Shown in pieces: positions 32,645 to 44,574 of a stretch of 64,000 nucleotides of DNA. Positions within the stretch are counted from its first letter, which is position 1. Every line of letters starts with the position of its first letter. The translations under genes were made by a program, and so were the position numbers. Origin of the DNA: Plazaster borealis (lineage: Eukaryota; Echinodermata; Asteroidea; Forcipulatida; Labidiasteridae); the NCBI GenBank assembly GCA_021014325.1, contig CM037476.1:17768827-17832826 (forward strand), in the 5' to 3' direction. The notes under the pieces are model-generated. The model was given only the letters and a program-made list of their open reading frames with translations, did not search any database and had not been told where the DNA came from.

Positions 32645-33551
32645 GGTTTTTTTTATTTGTATGTAAAAACTTTCTATTTTCTTTACTTTTTATTGGACTT
32701 TATCTGTAAAATCCAAGTCTTTATCAAGGAACTGGAAGCTGTGCTCATACATCACAGAAATTCAAAAAGCGAAGTGAATTTTCTTTGTGAATCAGAATCG
32801 GAGTAAAAACATTGTACAGTGATGGTTTGCATCACAAAAAATGGCTGCGCTTTTCCATGAAGTATGAGTCGAGCTTCATGAGACGTTCCTGAGGTCCAGT
32901 AACTGGCTGGTTGTAATGCACTGTTATAGTTTAAGGTATCAGTGGACTTCATATATTACATTATACAATGACCCTGGCATAAAAGACCAGCATGTTAATG
33001 TAACCTTTAAATAAGTGCAAGTACTTGTAGCATATGGTGTAAATTCTGGAACAAAACATATCTCAAAAATCTGTTTGCTTTGAAAGATTTTTTTTGTAGG
33101 ACCCCTTTGCATAGGCCGCCATCGCTGAGGTCAAACAATGGAAACATAGGCAAGCACGTATACGCGCTACGCACAACTCTCAACCAATGAGGGTGCTGTT
33201 TGAGCTTGTGACGTCATATGAATTTGAATTTGATTCAACAGAAGATCGCAACAGGACAGCACCAAAGAGAATCTTGTCAATAACTGGGATGAGAAATGTC
33301 TGACTTTTATCTGAACTTTGACCTTTTTCTTGTGTCTTCCCGGTAAGCAAATTAGCTTATATAAATGAATCACGCTTGTTGATTGATCTACAAATACTTC
33401 TCTATGGCTACAAAGATGCTGTTCCCAAAAACTCCTTGAATGAAAACTCCTGGGGTTACCAAAAGTAGATGGAAATGTCATCATTTTAATCCATTTCCAT
33501 TCAGTTCTTAGTTTCAGATAAAACCAGGATGACTCTTCTGTAGATTCCATT
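32645..33551. other. No gene seen
   Basis: Mostly unique. A short piece near 33290-33330 resembles 8100-8150 (ATGTC(A)GACTTTTATCTGAA). A 129-codon minus frame at 33167-33556 has no recognisable content. Confidence 0.4.
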
Positions 33552-36500
33552 TTCAAGAAATTTGGGCCAAATATTGTAAAAAATCACAAGGGGTAAGTCC
33601 AGCATTTGGATCAAATTTGGGCAAAATATTGAAAAAAACACAAGGGGTAAGTCCAGCATTTTTATCAAATTTGGGCTCAATATTGAAAAAATCACAAGGG
33701 GTAAGTCCAGCATTTTATTTTCAAATTTAGGCCAAATATTAAAAAAATCACAAGGTGTAAGTCCAGCATTTTGATCAAATTTGGGCTAAATATTGAAAAA
33801 ATTGCAAGGGGTAAGTCAAGCATTTTGATCAAATTAATTTGGGCCAAATATTGAAAAAAATCACAAGGGTTAAGTCCAGCATTTTGATCAAATTTGGGCT
33901 CAATATTAAAAAAATCACAAGGGGTAAGTCCAGCATTTTTATCAAATTTGGGCTCAATATTGAAAAAATCACAAGGGGTAAGTCCAGCATTTTTTTCTTC
34001 AAATTTAGGCCAAATATTAAAAAAATCACAAGGGGTGAGTCCAGCATTTTGATCAAATTAATTTGGGCCAAATATTGAAAAAATCACAAGGGGTAAGTCC
34101 AGCATTTTGATCAAACTTGGGCCAAATATTGAAAAAATCACCAGGGGTAAGTCCAGCATTTTGATCAAATTTGGGCAAACTATTGAACAAATCACAAGGG
34201 GTAAGTCCACGTTTTTATCAAATTTGGCCAAATATTGAATAAATCACAAGGGGTAAGTCCAGCATTTTTATCAAATTTGGGCTCAATATTGAATAAATCA
34301 CAAGGGGTAAGTCCAGCATTTTTATCAAATTTGGGCTCAATATTGAATAAATCACAAGGGATAAGTCCAGCATTTTGATCAAATTTAGGCCAAAATATTG
34401 AAAAAATCACAAGGGGCAAGTCCAGCATTTTTATCAAATAATTTGGGCCCAATAGTGAACAAATCACAAGGGGTAGGTCCATCATTTTGATCAAATTTAG
34501 GCCAATTATTGAATAAATCACAAGGGGTAAGTCCAGCATTTTGATCAAATTTGGGCCAAATACTGAAAAAAATCACAAGGGGTAAGTCCAGCATTTTGAT
34601 CAAATTTGGGCCAAAATATTGAAAAACATTTTGATCAAATTTAGGCCAATTATTGAAAAAATCACAAGGGGTAAGTCCAGCATTTTGATCAAATTTGGGC
34701 CAAATACTGAAAAAAATCACAAGGGGTAAGTCCAGCATTTTGATCAAATTTGGGCGCAATATTGAATAAATCACAAGGGGTAAGTCCAGCATTTAACTCG
34801 CATTTGGGCCAAAAATATTGAAAAAATCACAAGGGGTAGGCCTAAGTCCAGCATTTTACTCAAATTTGGGCCAAAATTTCAAATAAATCACAAGGGGTAA
34901 GTCCAGCATTTTTATCAAATAATTTGGGCCAAATAGTGAACAAATCACAAGGGGCAAGTCCAGCATTTTAATCGAATAATTTGGGCAAAATAGTGAACAA
35001 ATCACGAGGGGGTAAGTCCAGCATTTTGATCAAATTTGGGCAAAATATTGAACAAATCACAAGGGGTAGGTCCAGCATTTTGATCAAATTTGGGCCAAAC
35101 ATTGAAAAAAATCACAAGGGGTAAGCCCAGCATTTTAATCAAATTTGGGCCAAATATTGAAAAAATCACAAGGGGTAAGTCCAGCATTTTGATCAAATTT
35201 GGGCCAAATATTGAAAAAATCACCAGGGGTAAGTCCAGCATTTTGATCAAATTTGGGCGCAATATTGAAAAAATCACAAGGGGTAAGTCCAGCATTTAAC
35301 TCGCATTTGGGCCAAGCATTGAAAAAATCACAAGGGGTAAGTCCAGCATTTTAATCAAATTTGGGCTCAATATTAAATAAATCACAAGGGGTAAGTCCAG
35401 CATTTTTATCAAATAATTTGGGCCAAATAGTGAACAAGTCACAAGGGGTAAGTCCAGCATTTTAATCGAATAATTTGGGCAAAATAGTGAAAAAATCACG
35501 AGGGGGTAAGTCCAGCATTTTGATCAAATTTGGGCAAAATATTGAACAAATCACAAGGGGTAGGTCCAGCATTTTGATCAAATTTGGGCCAAACATTGAA
35601 AAAAATCACAAGGGGTAAGCCCAGCATTTTAATCAAATTTGGGCCAAATATTGAAAAAATAACAAGGGGTAAGTCCAGCATTTTGATCAAATTTGGGCCA
35701 AATATTGAAAAAATCACCAGGGGTAAGTCCAGCATTTTGTTCAAATTTGGGCCAAACATTGAAAAAATCACAAGGGGTAAGTCCAGCATTTTAATCAAAT
35801 TTGGGCCAAATATTGAACAAATTACAAGGGGTAAGTCCACGTTTTTATCAAATTTAGCCAAATATTGAATAAATCACAAGGGGTAAGTCCAGCATTTAAT
35901 CAAATAATTTGGGCCAAATATTGAAAAAATCACAAGGGGCAAGTCCAGCATTTTGATCAAATTTGGGCAAACTATTGAACAAATCACAAGGGGTAAGTCC
36001 AGCATTTTAATCAAATTTGGGCCAAATATTGAACAAATTACAAGGGGTAAGTCCAGCATTTTAATCAAATTTGGGCCAAATATTGAACAAATCACAAGGG
36101 GGTAGGCCTAAGTCCAGCATTTTTATCAAATTTGGGCAAAATATTGAATAAATTAAAAGGGGTAAGTCCAGCATTTTAATCAAATTTAGGCCAAACATTG
36201 AAAAAAATCACAAGGGGTAAGCCCAGCATTTTAATCAAATTTGGGCCAAATATTGAAAAAAATCACAAGGGGTAAGCCCAGCATTTTAATCAAATTTGGG
36301 CCAAATATTGAAAAAATAACAAGGGGGTAAGTCCAGCATTTTGATCAAATTTGGGCTCAATATTGAATAAATCACATTGGGGTAAGTCCAGCATTTTTAT
36401 CAAATAATTTGGGCCAAATAGTGAACAAATCACAAGGGGTAAGTCCAGCATTTTAATCGAATAATTTAGGCAAAATAGTGAAAAAATCACGAGGGGGTAA

Positions 36501-37330
36501 GTCCAGCATTTTGATCAAATTTGGGCAAAATATTGAACAAATCACAAGGGGTAGGTCCAGCATTTTGATCAAATTTGGGCCAAATATTGAAAAAATCACA
36601 AGGGGTAAGTCCAGCATTTTTATCAAATTTAGGCCAAATATTGAATAAATCACAAGGGGTAAGTCCAGCATTTTGATCAAATTTGGGCCAAACATTGAAA
36701 AAATCACCAGGGGTAAGTCCAGCATTTTGTTCAAATTTGGGCCAAACATTGAAAAAATCACAAGGGGTAAGTCCAGCATTTTAATCAAATTTGGGCCAAA
36801 TATTGAACACATTACAAGGGGTAAGTCCACGTTTTTATCAAATTTGGCCAAATATTGAATAAATCACAAGGGGTAAGTCCAGCATTTTAATCAAATAATT
36901 TGGGCCAAATAGTGAAAAAATCACAAGGGGGTAAGTCCAGCATTTTGATCAAATTTGGGCAAAATATTGAACAAATCACAAGGGGTAAGTCCAGCATTTT
37001 GATCAAATTTGGGCAAAACATTGAACAAATCACAAGGGGGTAAGTCCAGCATTTTAATCAAATTTGGGCCAAATATTGAACAAATCACAAGGGGGTAGGC
37101 CTAAGTCCAGCATTTTTATCAAATTTGGGCAAAATATTGAATAAATTAAAAGGGGTAAGTCCAGCATTTTAATCAAATTTAGGCCAAATATTGGAAAAAT
37201 CACAAGGGGATAACCAGCATGTTTATCAAATTTGGGCCAAATTTTGAAAAAGTCACATTTTGATCAACAAATATAAAAATCAGCCCTAAGTCCAGCATTT
37301 ATCAATTGGGCACAATTTTGAAAAAAGTGC
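33552..37330 (+). repeat. 54-bp minisatellite array with higher-order repeats
   Basis: Nearly 70 units, each containing ATCACAAGGGGTAAGTCCAG, then CATTTTGATCAAATTTGGGC and CAAATATTGAA. The marker variant CACGAGGGGGTAAG at 35003, 35497 and 36488 gives a period of 494-496 bp (nine units). Unit length divisible by three keeps long frames open on both strands; these are not genes. Confidence 0.96.
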
Positions 37331-37485
37331 TGGACTTACCCCTTATAATTTTTTCAAATTTTTGCCTATTTTTCAAGTTCCAATATTTCCCAAAATACCC
37401 AAAAAGGCATAACTTAAGCGCTTAAAATTGCAACTAAAATTGCTGGACTTACCCATTGTGATTTGTTCGATATTTGGCCCATATG
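37331..37485 (-). repeat. Inverted minisatellite units capping the array
   Basis: GCTGGACTTACCCCTTATAA at 37338 and GCTGGACTTACCCATTGTGA at 37441 are reverse-oriented diverged units just after the direct array ends. Confidence 0.8.
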
Positions 37486-39064
37486 TCAAATGGGGGGGGG
37501 GGTAACTGAAATCAATTGGGGGCACGTACCCCACGTGCCCCCCCCCCCCAACCAAAAATGTGTTTTAGTATTCGCTATATGGAGACCGAGGACAAAACAA
37601 AAAGGTCTCCATGGGGAAAATTCTAAAGACTGGGGTGCTCCACAAGGAATTGGTTGTAGCCTACAAAACATACAGGAGGATGTTAAGTACAGGGACAAAG
37701 GAAAGAACAAAAGATGTCTCCGGGTATAAACAAAATAGAATGAGTGTTTTTGACATCGTTCCTGATGATACGAGACAGATTCCGGACAAAACAGTATTAA
37801 TATGTTTGCGTGGGTATGTCTAGCTACTACCCGTGCCCAAGGGCCCCCACTCACCGAAAAACACTTTAATACCCGGAATATATTATCAATAGGTTTTTTC
37901 AACGCTCCGTTCACGATTTTGTTGAATCTTTTCTTCTTAATCTTAAAGCCTACTTGTCAAAAATGACATGTCGAGATTTCCATGGGGATAAGCTGTATTT
38001 ACGCCCCCACCACAAAAAACCTTTTCCCCCAGTTCATTCCACTAAGCTGAGTTATTGCTAATTGTTTTTGGGGGTGTTTTATTTTTATTTTGTTTAATGC
38101 GAGTCTGCCTCAAACAAGGCTAAAAGCCACTCCTGGTAAGGGGGTACAAGAAGAAAAATATCAAAGATGAACATAACTCAGGGGAGCTGAAGGTAGGAAT
38201 TAATATTCCTCTTAAAACAGTCTAGATTGTAGGATGGAGGGAAACATGCACCAGACAAGGAGTTCCAAAGAGATGCAGTACGTGGAATAGAGTTGTTGGA
38301 ATGGCTTTGTTCTATATCTCAGCAAAGCAAGAGTATATGGGTGAGAACAAGCAGAAAGCCATGGTTTCACGCTCAAACACCCTGATAGGGTGAACCAGGT
38401 TGGAACACTGGTGGCACATTTACCATGAAAACTACTGTAAAAAGGACAGAGGCTGGCGACAGACCTTCAGTGGGAAAGAGGATATGTTCGACTGCAAAGA
38501 GTTTTGTAGAAATGGATTGAGTTAGAATTCTTTACTCGGTAGTTTTTTGGAATGCTGTGTAACTCAATGTTTTATCAAGTGGGGAAAGGGTTAAAACGCT
38601 TACAATGTATAGGAAGGGAAAGAGCTCCTTAATCGGATTAGTGTGAAGCTGATTTAGGATAAAGAAGGCAGATTATTTTATCTCAAGTTATGCTGTCTCC
38701 GGTCGACTTTACTTAGTCTAGGTAGGCTATAGACAATTTCGTCTTGTTTAAAAACCAAAAACCTTTCGCATACCAGGGTAACTGGCTGGCATTTGTCATC
38801 GTAATTACCACATAGAATAAATAATATTGATTGCAAGAAAACAGATTTTCCCCCATTTTTGTCATATCAAAAATTGATAAAAATCAGTGTGAATCTCACT
38901 AATATGTCAGATTTTGTTTTCGTCAATTGAGCCGTTTACGAATCGTACCGGCAGGAAGTCGAGGCTGTGTGGCTCTTTTGTAAACATTTTTTTGTCACCG
39001 GTTACTTGATCTATAACGCGGATTAGTACGTTCGGAAACATAAGCCTTTTTCAATCCCACACTT
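37486..39064. other. No gene; G and C homopolymer runs and unrecognised sequence
   Basis: A poly-G run near 37491 and poly-C near 37540 bracket CACGTACCCCACGTG. 38100-38530 is GA-rich and contains GGAGTTCCAAAGAGATGCAG, possibly a decayed LINE remnant. Frames on both strands (up to 142 codons at 37486-37914) show no family features. Confidence 0.4.
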
Positions 39065-39442
39065 TTAAAGGCATTGTACACGTTTGGAAATTTTCAAAGA
39101 CCAGTGTTACTTGGTGTATCCCAACACATGCATAAAATAACAAGCCTGTGAATAATATTTGGGCTCAATTGATCATCGAAGTTGCAAGAAAATGATGAAA
39201 GAAAAAACACCCTCGTTGTACACATGGTGTGCTTCCAGATAGGAATAAAAACTTCTTGCAAGAAGTTTTGTATTATTTTAGTGAGAAATTACCTCTTTCT
39301 CAAAAACTACGTTTTAGAGGGAGACGTTTCTCATAATGTTTTATACTATCATTATCAACAGCTCTCTGTTGGTCGTTACCAAGTCAGTTTTTATGCTAAT
39401 ATGTATGTTGAGTAATTACCAAAACGTGTACGATGCCTTTAA
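39065..39442 (+). mobile_element. Family A MITE, copy A10
   Basis: TTAA at 39065-39068 and 39439-39442. Centre CTTCTTGCAAGAAG is kept. Confidence 0.92.
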
Positions 39443-39449
39443 ATTTCCC

Positions 39450-39720
39450 CTGCCCGCTGCCTTTTTTGAAGGATCTTTGTTCTGCAAAATCCTCCAGCAC
39501 CCATCAAGCCAATCCACCGCAAAGACGAATGGCTGCACACGTGCGCGATCAGCGTGCAAGGAAGAGCGCAAACCCCACCAGGGGCTAAAAACCAATCCTG
39601 CCCCCGTAGGTGACCTTTGCCACCGCTCGGCTCCTCGGTGTCAAACACTGTGCAGGGCTCATGGTCCCTCGCGCGGGACCAGTGTCGGTGGCTTTATCAG
39701 AAGCAGATGCCTCACTTTTA
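39450..39720. other. GC-rich island with a perfect hairpin
   Basis: Clearly more GC-rich than its surroundings, with CGCGCG-type dinucleotides. TGGTCCC and GGGACCA at 39662-39681 form a perfect stem around TCGCGC. A 171-codon plus frame and two minus frames overlap here without recognisable domains. It could be a CpG-rich promoter, a foreign insertion or a decayed gene. Confidence 0.4.
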
Positions 39721-40240
39721 AAGGTTATTATAAGCTTACTGTACAGTATGTCAAATTGATGTGCGAGGGAAACTTGAAAGCAGCTCCCAAGGCAATCGTG
39801 GAAGAGCAAGTATTCTTCCACTTAGTTCTGGTTGGACGCTTATCCGCATAGGCCTACTGTTAAAACGTTTATCCTTGATTCATACAAAGAAGTAGCTAGG
39901 ACCTCCAAAATACGATTGGTTTACAATGGATGAGTTCATTCATGCTAAGCCTCAAGTTTCAAGATGCAGATAGATTTTATTATTGGTTGATGCATAGAGA
40001 AATGACCCGCTATGTGTCCTTTCTCTATGGTTTATGGAAGAGTAGGGGGGCTTATATTAGCCTATTGAAATCAATCAAATCCTCAAGAACGATAAATGAA
40101 TGGACAGTATGTCCATTTCTTACCCCCATAAATAGTATGTCATTGGTTTTGAAAGATCATACAACCATGGAAGTGTTACAAAACATTATCATATTATGGT
40201 TGGTATGAAAAACTGCACTGATGCCATTGTTTACGTTATA
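39721..40240. other. No gene seen
   Basis: Unique AT-rich sequence with only a weak 92-codon frame. Confidence 0.4.
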
Positions 40241-40702
40241 CCCCTATTTTCCGACAACCCTATGTTCCGACACCCCTATGTTCCGACAACATTGTGTATT
40301 TTCCTGACTGTGTATAGTTTCTGTGTAATTTTCTGCATTTACATGTAGGTATGTAATTTTTAACTTTTTAGTGTAAAGAGTAATTTTTCAGATCCTTTAG
40401 TTGTATTTAGTATTTTTAATGGTTTCATTTAATTTACGTGTAGGTAACAGCTGGTCTGGCCTAATTTTACAATTATTTGTTTTGGGATTTAATTGGGGAA
40501 TTTAGGCCTATAAGTTTTTGTTTTCTTGTAATGCTTTTCATTTTGCTGTTAAGCGCTTTGAGGAATGCCAATTCATATTGCGCTATATAAATACTGTTTT
40601 ATTATTATTATTATTATTTTCCTATCCCTAACCCTAACCTTAACCCTAGCGAATAAATCACATGGGGTTTTCGGAACATAGGGTAGGGGTGTCGGAATAT
40701 AG
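40241..40702 (+). repeat. Minisatellite units flanking an ATT-tailed retroelement end and telomere-like repeats
   Basis: Inverted units (CCTATGTTCCGACACCCC) at 40241-40290 come first. A retroelement 3' end (GCGCTATATAAATACTG then ATT repeats, to 40618) follows. Next are CCCTAACCCTAACCTTAACC (40626-40645) and direct units (CGGAACATAGGG) at 40664-40702. Confidence 0.8.
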
Positions 40703-41218
40703 AGCAGTCATCATTTTTACAAGTCCGAACATGTTGCCCAGAAGGACTGCGGCGTTTCCATGCCTGCCATCAGGGCGAGCAGCCACATCAGCTGTTGCTC
40801 TGCCGCGGATTTGACCCTTTAGGTCGTTGGTCGTCGTTATTAGCAAGAAGAAGGAAAAGAACGAAGAAGAATATTTCTTCAAAATTTTCAAGAAATGTGA
40901 TATGAATAGATGCCAGATCATTGGGTTGGGAAGAGAAGATTTTGGATATTCTCAAGTTTTCAGACGGTCATACTCATATAATTACAAATGCATGGTGCAT
41001 TATTGTGTTTGGAGGATTACGTCCATTCCAAAAGCCGCTATCAGTTTTCAAGAAACATAAAGAGATTGAGCATTGGTTGTACATTGTACAATTTTTACGA
41101 ATAGTTTATTCCATATGCTCATTTTATATAAGCATGTGTGGCCTTTGGAGAGTTATTCAGAAAAAAAGGTAGGCCTAAAATACAGCTATCTCGAGTATAG
41201 CCCTTTTCATATTACAGA
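40703..41218. other. No gene seen
   Basis: Unique-looking. Overlapping frames of 77-87 codons lack identifiable content. Confidence 0.4.
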
Positions 41219-41647
41219 GCCAATTCCCACGCAATAAAACCCCAGGAAAGTCATGGGGAATTAGTACCCACCACCGCCAACCCATGTTCATTTCACACTC
41301 AAATCAATTTTCCTGTGGGAAGTGTGAAAAGGTCGTCCATATTTTCGAGGGATTGTCTAGTGCGCGGGGGGGGGGGGGGGGTTAGGGGTTTAATGACAGC
41401 CACTAATTTCCCGGATAAGCAGACATTTACTTTGAATATATTTTCCTTCCTCCATGCTTTGAATAGCTTACCCCTGCTTGGGAGTGTAGGTTAAGTATCA
41501 GGTCCTTGCTCTATGGTTCAAGCATGGAGAAAGAAAATGGTCCCCGGAGCTATAGCACAATCATAGCGTATTTATTTTTCAAGAAATATTCATGTGGTGT
41601 TAAACACTCCCCATGAATTTCCTGGGGTTGTATTGTTTTGGAATCGG
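41219..41647. mobile_element. Inverted-repeat element with ~39-bp termini
   Basis: CCAATTCCCACGCAATAAAA with CCCCAGGAAAGTCATGGGG on the left is inverted on the right as CCCCATGAATTTCCTGGGG and TTGTATTGTTTTGGAATCGG. A poly-G run lies inside at about 41368. Confidence 0.75.
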
Positions 41648-41819
41648 CTTGGTACTGTGCCTATACATTCATTCATACATTCATTTATTTTACAGTTTTC
41701 TAAGGTTTCACCAATTCTTGTCATATATTTGTTTTGAAGTAGGCAACCTTGTACATTTTAACTTCAGATCTTAATTTTCTCCAGTTTTTTTCTTCTTTGT
41801 TTTCCTTTTTTTCACCTTT

Positions 41820-42140
41820 AGTAATTCCAGAAATGAATGACCATACAAACTTAGGCCTACTTGGTAAGAAGCACTGCAGCTGTTGATAATGTATAACATT
41901 TTGAGAAACGATTCCCTCCTAAGGAATGTGGTTTCAGAGAAAGGGATTCAAAAGATTGTCAATCTGAGAAACGTTTCTGCATGAAACGTTTCTCAGATTG
42001 TACGGATTATTCTTCCTGTGTGGGGATATAACCGCACCTATGTAACCGCTCCAGATTTTCGGCGAAATCTCAGAAACGCTACCAACTCTTGAACTGAAAT
42101 GTTCAGAGGTTAGTTTCATATCGAACGGTTCCAAAAACCA
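41820..42140 (-). mobile_element. Family A/B hybrid MITE, copy B6, with perfect hairpin
   Basis: The left half resembles family A (GCAGCTGTTGATAATGTATA). The right half is reverse family B (GGATTATTCTTCCTG, CGGCGAAATCTCAGAAACGC). At 41960-42000 CAATCTGAGAAACGTTTC and its exact complement form an 18-bp stem with loop TGCAT. Confidence 0.75.
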
Positions 42141-42745
42141 GGTATAATTTGCCTTTAAAAACTGGTTTTTACTCACATAATTCATGCTTTTTAATGTTAA
42201 AGTTAACATTAAACCTGTGAAGTAGGCCTACGTGTAGGCCTGTTTATTTAAAATGTATTTGTTTATTTGTTTACTTTTATTTACATATATTAATGAATAC
42301 ATATTTTTATCTAGACTCTGTTTGTTTTACAACCGGACGTGGGGCAGCAGGTCTAATATATGGATCACAATAAAGGACTTTGCTTTTGTTGCTCCAAGCC
42401 CATCTTGAAGTTTTGTTTTGTATTGTTGTGTATTGTCACAAGATTTCTGGATAACTAATAATAAAATTATTAAATTATCACAATAATTGCTATCAGCCAA
42501 AAACAACAATGCGATTTCACAGCAGAAGCTTGATCCCCATCGTACAAAAAATGCTGTAAAGCCCTTTTGCAAAAAAACCCCCCAAAACCCCCAAAAACAT
42601 TTCCGCTCGATAAAAACTCGATCAATGCTTCCAGATGTGCAATGTCAAATATAGATACATAGATTTCCATATTTTGTCCTGAATAATATAATCGACATCT
42701 GTTGAGATTACAACATAAAGCTAAACAATGAAAACAATGAACGTA
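42141..42745. other. No gene seen
   Basis: AT-rich unique sequence with short homopolymer runs near 42575. Confidence 0.4.
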
Positions 42746-42749
42746 ATTC

Positions 42750-42840
42750 GATTGGACTCAACCTGATTGACGTCAGTGTACCGGTACTTCCGATAACGGT
42801 GTGTATTTATACGGCGAGTGGTTGTCTGTCAAGGGCGATT
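42750..42840 (+). promoter_or_regulatory. Candidate CCAAT/CRE/TATA core promoter
   Basis: ATTGG (reverse CCAAT) near 42751, the full palindromic CRE TGACGTCA at 42768-42775 and TATTTATA at 42804-42811 are spaced as in CREB-responsive TATA promoters. Initiation would fall near 42835. A donor-like CAAGGTAAAG lies at 43066-43075. No downstream coding exon was found, so any transcript is unknown. Confidence 0.4.
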
Positions 42841-43232
42841 CCCATGCAGAACAAAAACCTTTGAAGTTTTTAATTTACAACGACATTTCATGGCAGGTTG
42901 ACTTGCCTTGGTGTGCTTAGAAATATTGTATAGATTTTGTGGGGTAGAACAAACTATTGTAATCAAAATATGTTGGCTATAATGTGATTTGTCGTTGTTG
43001 TTTTTGTTCTGTTTTTTTATAAATGTTAATTACTTGTACGCCTACGGTTTCCTTCGCATATAGTACAAGGTAAAGTAAGGTTTGCGAAACTATACTGATG
43101 CCCTGTAAACGCATACGATCAGAATATTTACTGTCTTTGAATCAAGATAAGATACAAATTATACAATGGTGCTGACTAGCTGAGTAGGGTTACTCTCACT
43201 AAATTGCATGGCCCCACTTACCGCCAAGCTCT

Positions 43233-43495
43233 ACGCTTAAATCATCGTGTACGTACACGAAAACTTATCGTGCATGTACACAATAAGTTCTCGTGTACGT
43301 ACACGACAATTCCAAACTTATCATGTACGTACACGATGCGTCCAAAGTTATCCTGTACGTACACACGATAAGTCCAACAAACTCATCATGTACGTACACG
43401 ATAAGTCCAAACTTATCGTGTACGTACACAATAATATCGTGTACGTACACTGTACATGTACGTACACGATAATTATCGTGTACAAACACGATAAG
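43233..43495. repeat. Array of GTGTACGTACAC palindromes
   Basis: About ten copies or near-copies of the self-complementary core CGTGTACGTACACG, spaced 18-36 bp apart, often joined by ATAAGTCCAAACTTAT, which extends the palindrome. Both strands read nearly alike. Confidence 0.92.
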
Positions 43496-44570
43496 AAAGG
43501 CTTTTTTTAAAATTTACGTGGCGTTAATACGCTTCCGTAGAAAAATACGATTGAATACGATTTAAACAAATAAGTGAAGTCTACACAGTGACACACGAAG
43601 CACAAATTCGATTCTGTGTTCCCAGTTTCCCAGACTGCCCTAGGAGTTGAAAGCGTATTAATTGTTTTTCTTACTTATCCAGGGTGACAAAAAAAGTTAC
43701 ATAACTAACATTTACCTTTCTTCTCTCTCCGTTTTTGATTCGTGTTTGAGATGAAGATTATTATTACATTCCGATCAGGACTTACAGTTTTCCAAGTAGC
43801 TCTGGAAGTGCCATCCAGGCCCGTAACTAGGGGGGGGGCATCCGTACATGGGCACGGTCAGAACACCGACTGCCTGGCTTACAGCCGTAACCACATCTTT
43901 TTGGAAAATTCAACCCTTCAGTTTGGTACCCTGACTCTTTACGTTGTGAGCGAATGACTCCTATTGATGAGCCTCACTCTATAAACCCCTCAAAGCTATT
44001 CCGTCACCGCCAGTACCACAAAGTCAAACTATCCAATATAAAATAGCTATTCTTTGAATATAGGGTGATAATAAAACAAAAGAGGCGCGACGGATGATGT
44101 AGCTTTAATGAATATTGTGTGATGGTTGAAATTAAATTAGACCCTAATCATGGTGATTTGTTTTTATTGCCGGTATAATAAACTGACAATTTATACCGGT
44201 ACTCTATATGGTTCATGACATCAGTTCTAATTCTGGTGCCAATCGTCACCTGGGAAGTAATTCCAGGAATCTAAGAGAAAGCTTGGTTTGAACCCGGTCT
44301 TATTTCCCACGTAGTGTAAACAAGACGAGACAAAAATAAACACGTGAATTTATTATGAACTCTCACCAAGTTACTGTATACGCGCGCACCCTCCCGTATC
44401 GAATTTGCATTTGTCTTGGATTGGGGGTTAGAGACCAGAACAGAAGACATTTTATTTTACCATAAGCATAAGTGTAAAAGGTCTGCTACCTTTTACCGTA
44501 AGGATAAAAGGTCTGCTGTTCGGGTCTCTGGCTTCTGGAGGTAGAGACACATAAAAGTGTTGAGACATTA
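43496..44570. other. No gene seen
   Basis: Unique sequence with a poly-G run at about 43830 after GGCCCGTAACTA, possibly the end of a G-tract element like that at 22022. Confidence 0.4.
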
Positions 44571-44574
44571 GAGA

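Noticed and set aside
33829..36851. Many repeated 'PLVIFSIFGPNLIKMLDL' frames on the minus strand and 'ITRGKSSILIKFGPNIEK' on the plus strand
   Set aside because: The 54-bp unit is divisible by three, so frames stay open on both strands at once. This looks like a repeat protein but has no flanking gene structure.
33552..37330. CRISPR-like repeat-spacer array
   Set aside because: The whole 54-bp unit is repeated without unique spacers, and the genome is eukaryotic.
38100..38530. Reverse transcriptase remnant
   Set aside because: The texture resembles old LINE sequence, but no conserved motif could be read in any frame; left as unrecognised.
39336..39851. 171-codon plus-strand frame
   Set aside because: It begins inside MITE A10, has no recognised domain, and overlaps other open frames on the opposite strand in a GC-rich patch where stops are rare.
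41446..41540. Another CATGGAG insertion
   Set aside because: CCTTCCTCCATG and GCATGGAGAAAG face the opposite way, with CATG inside, and no flanking duplication was found.
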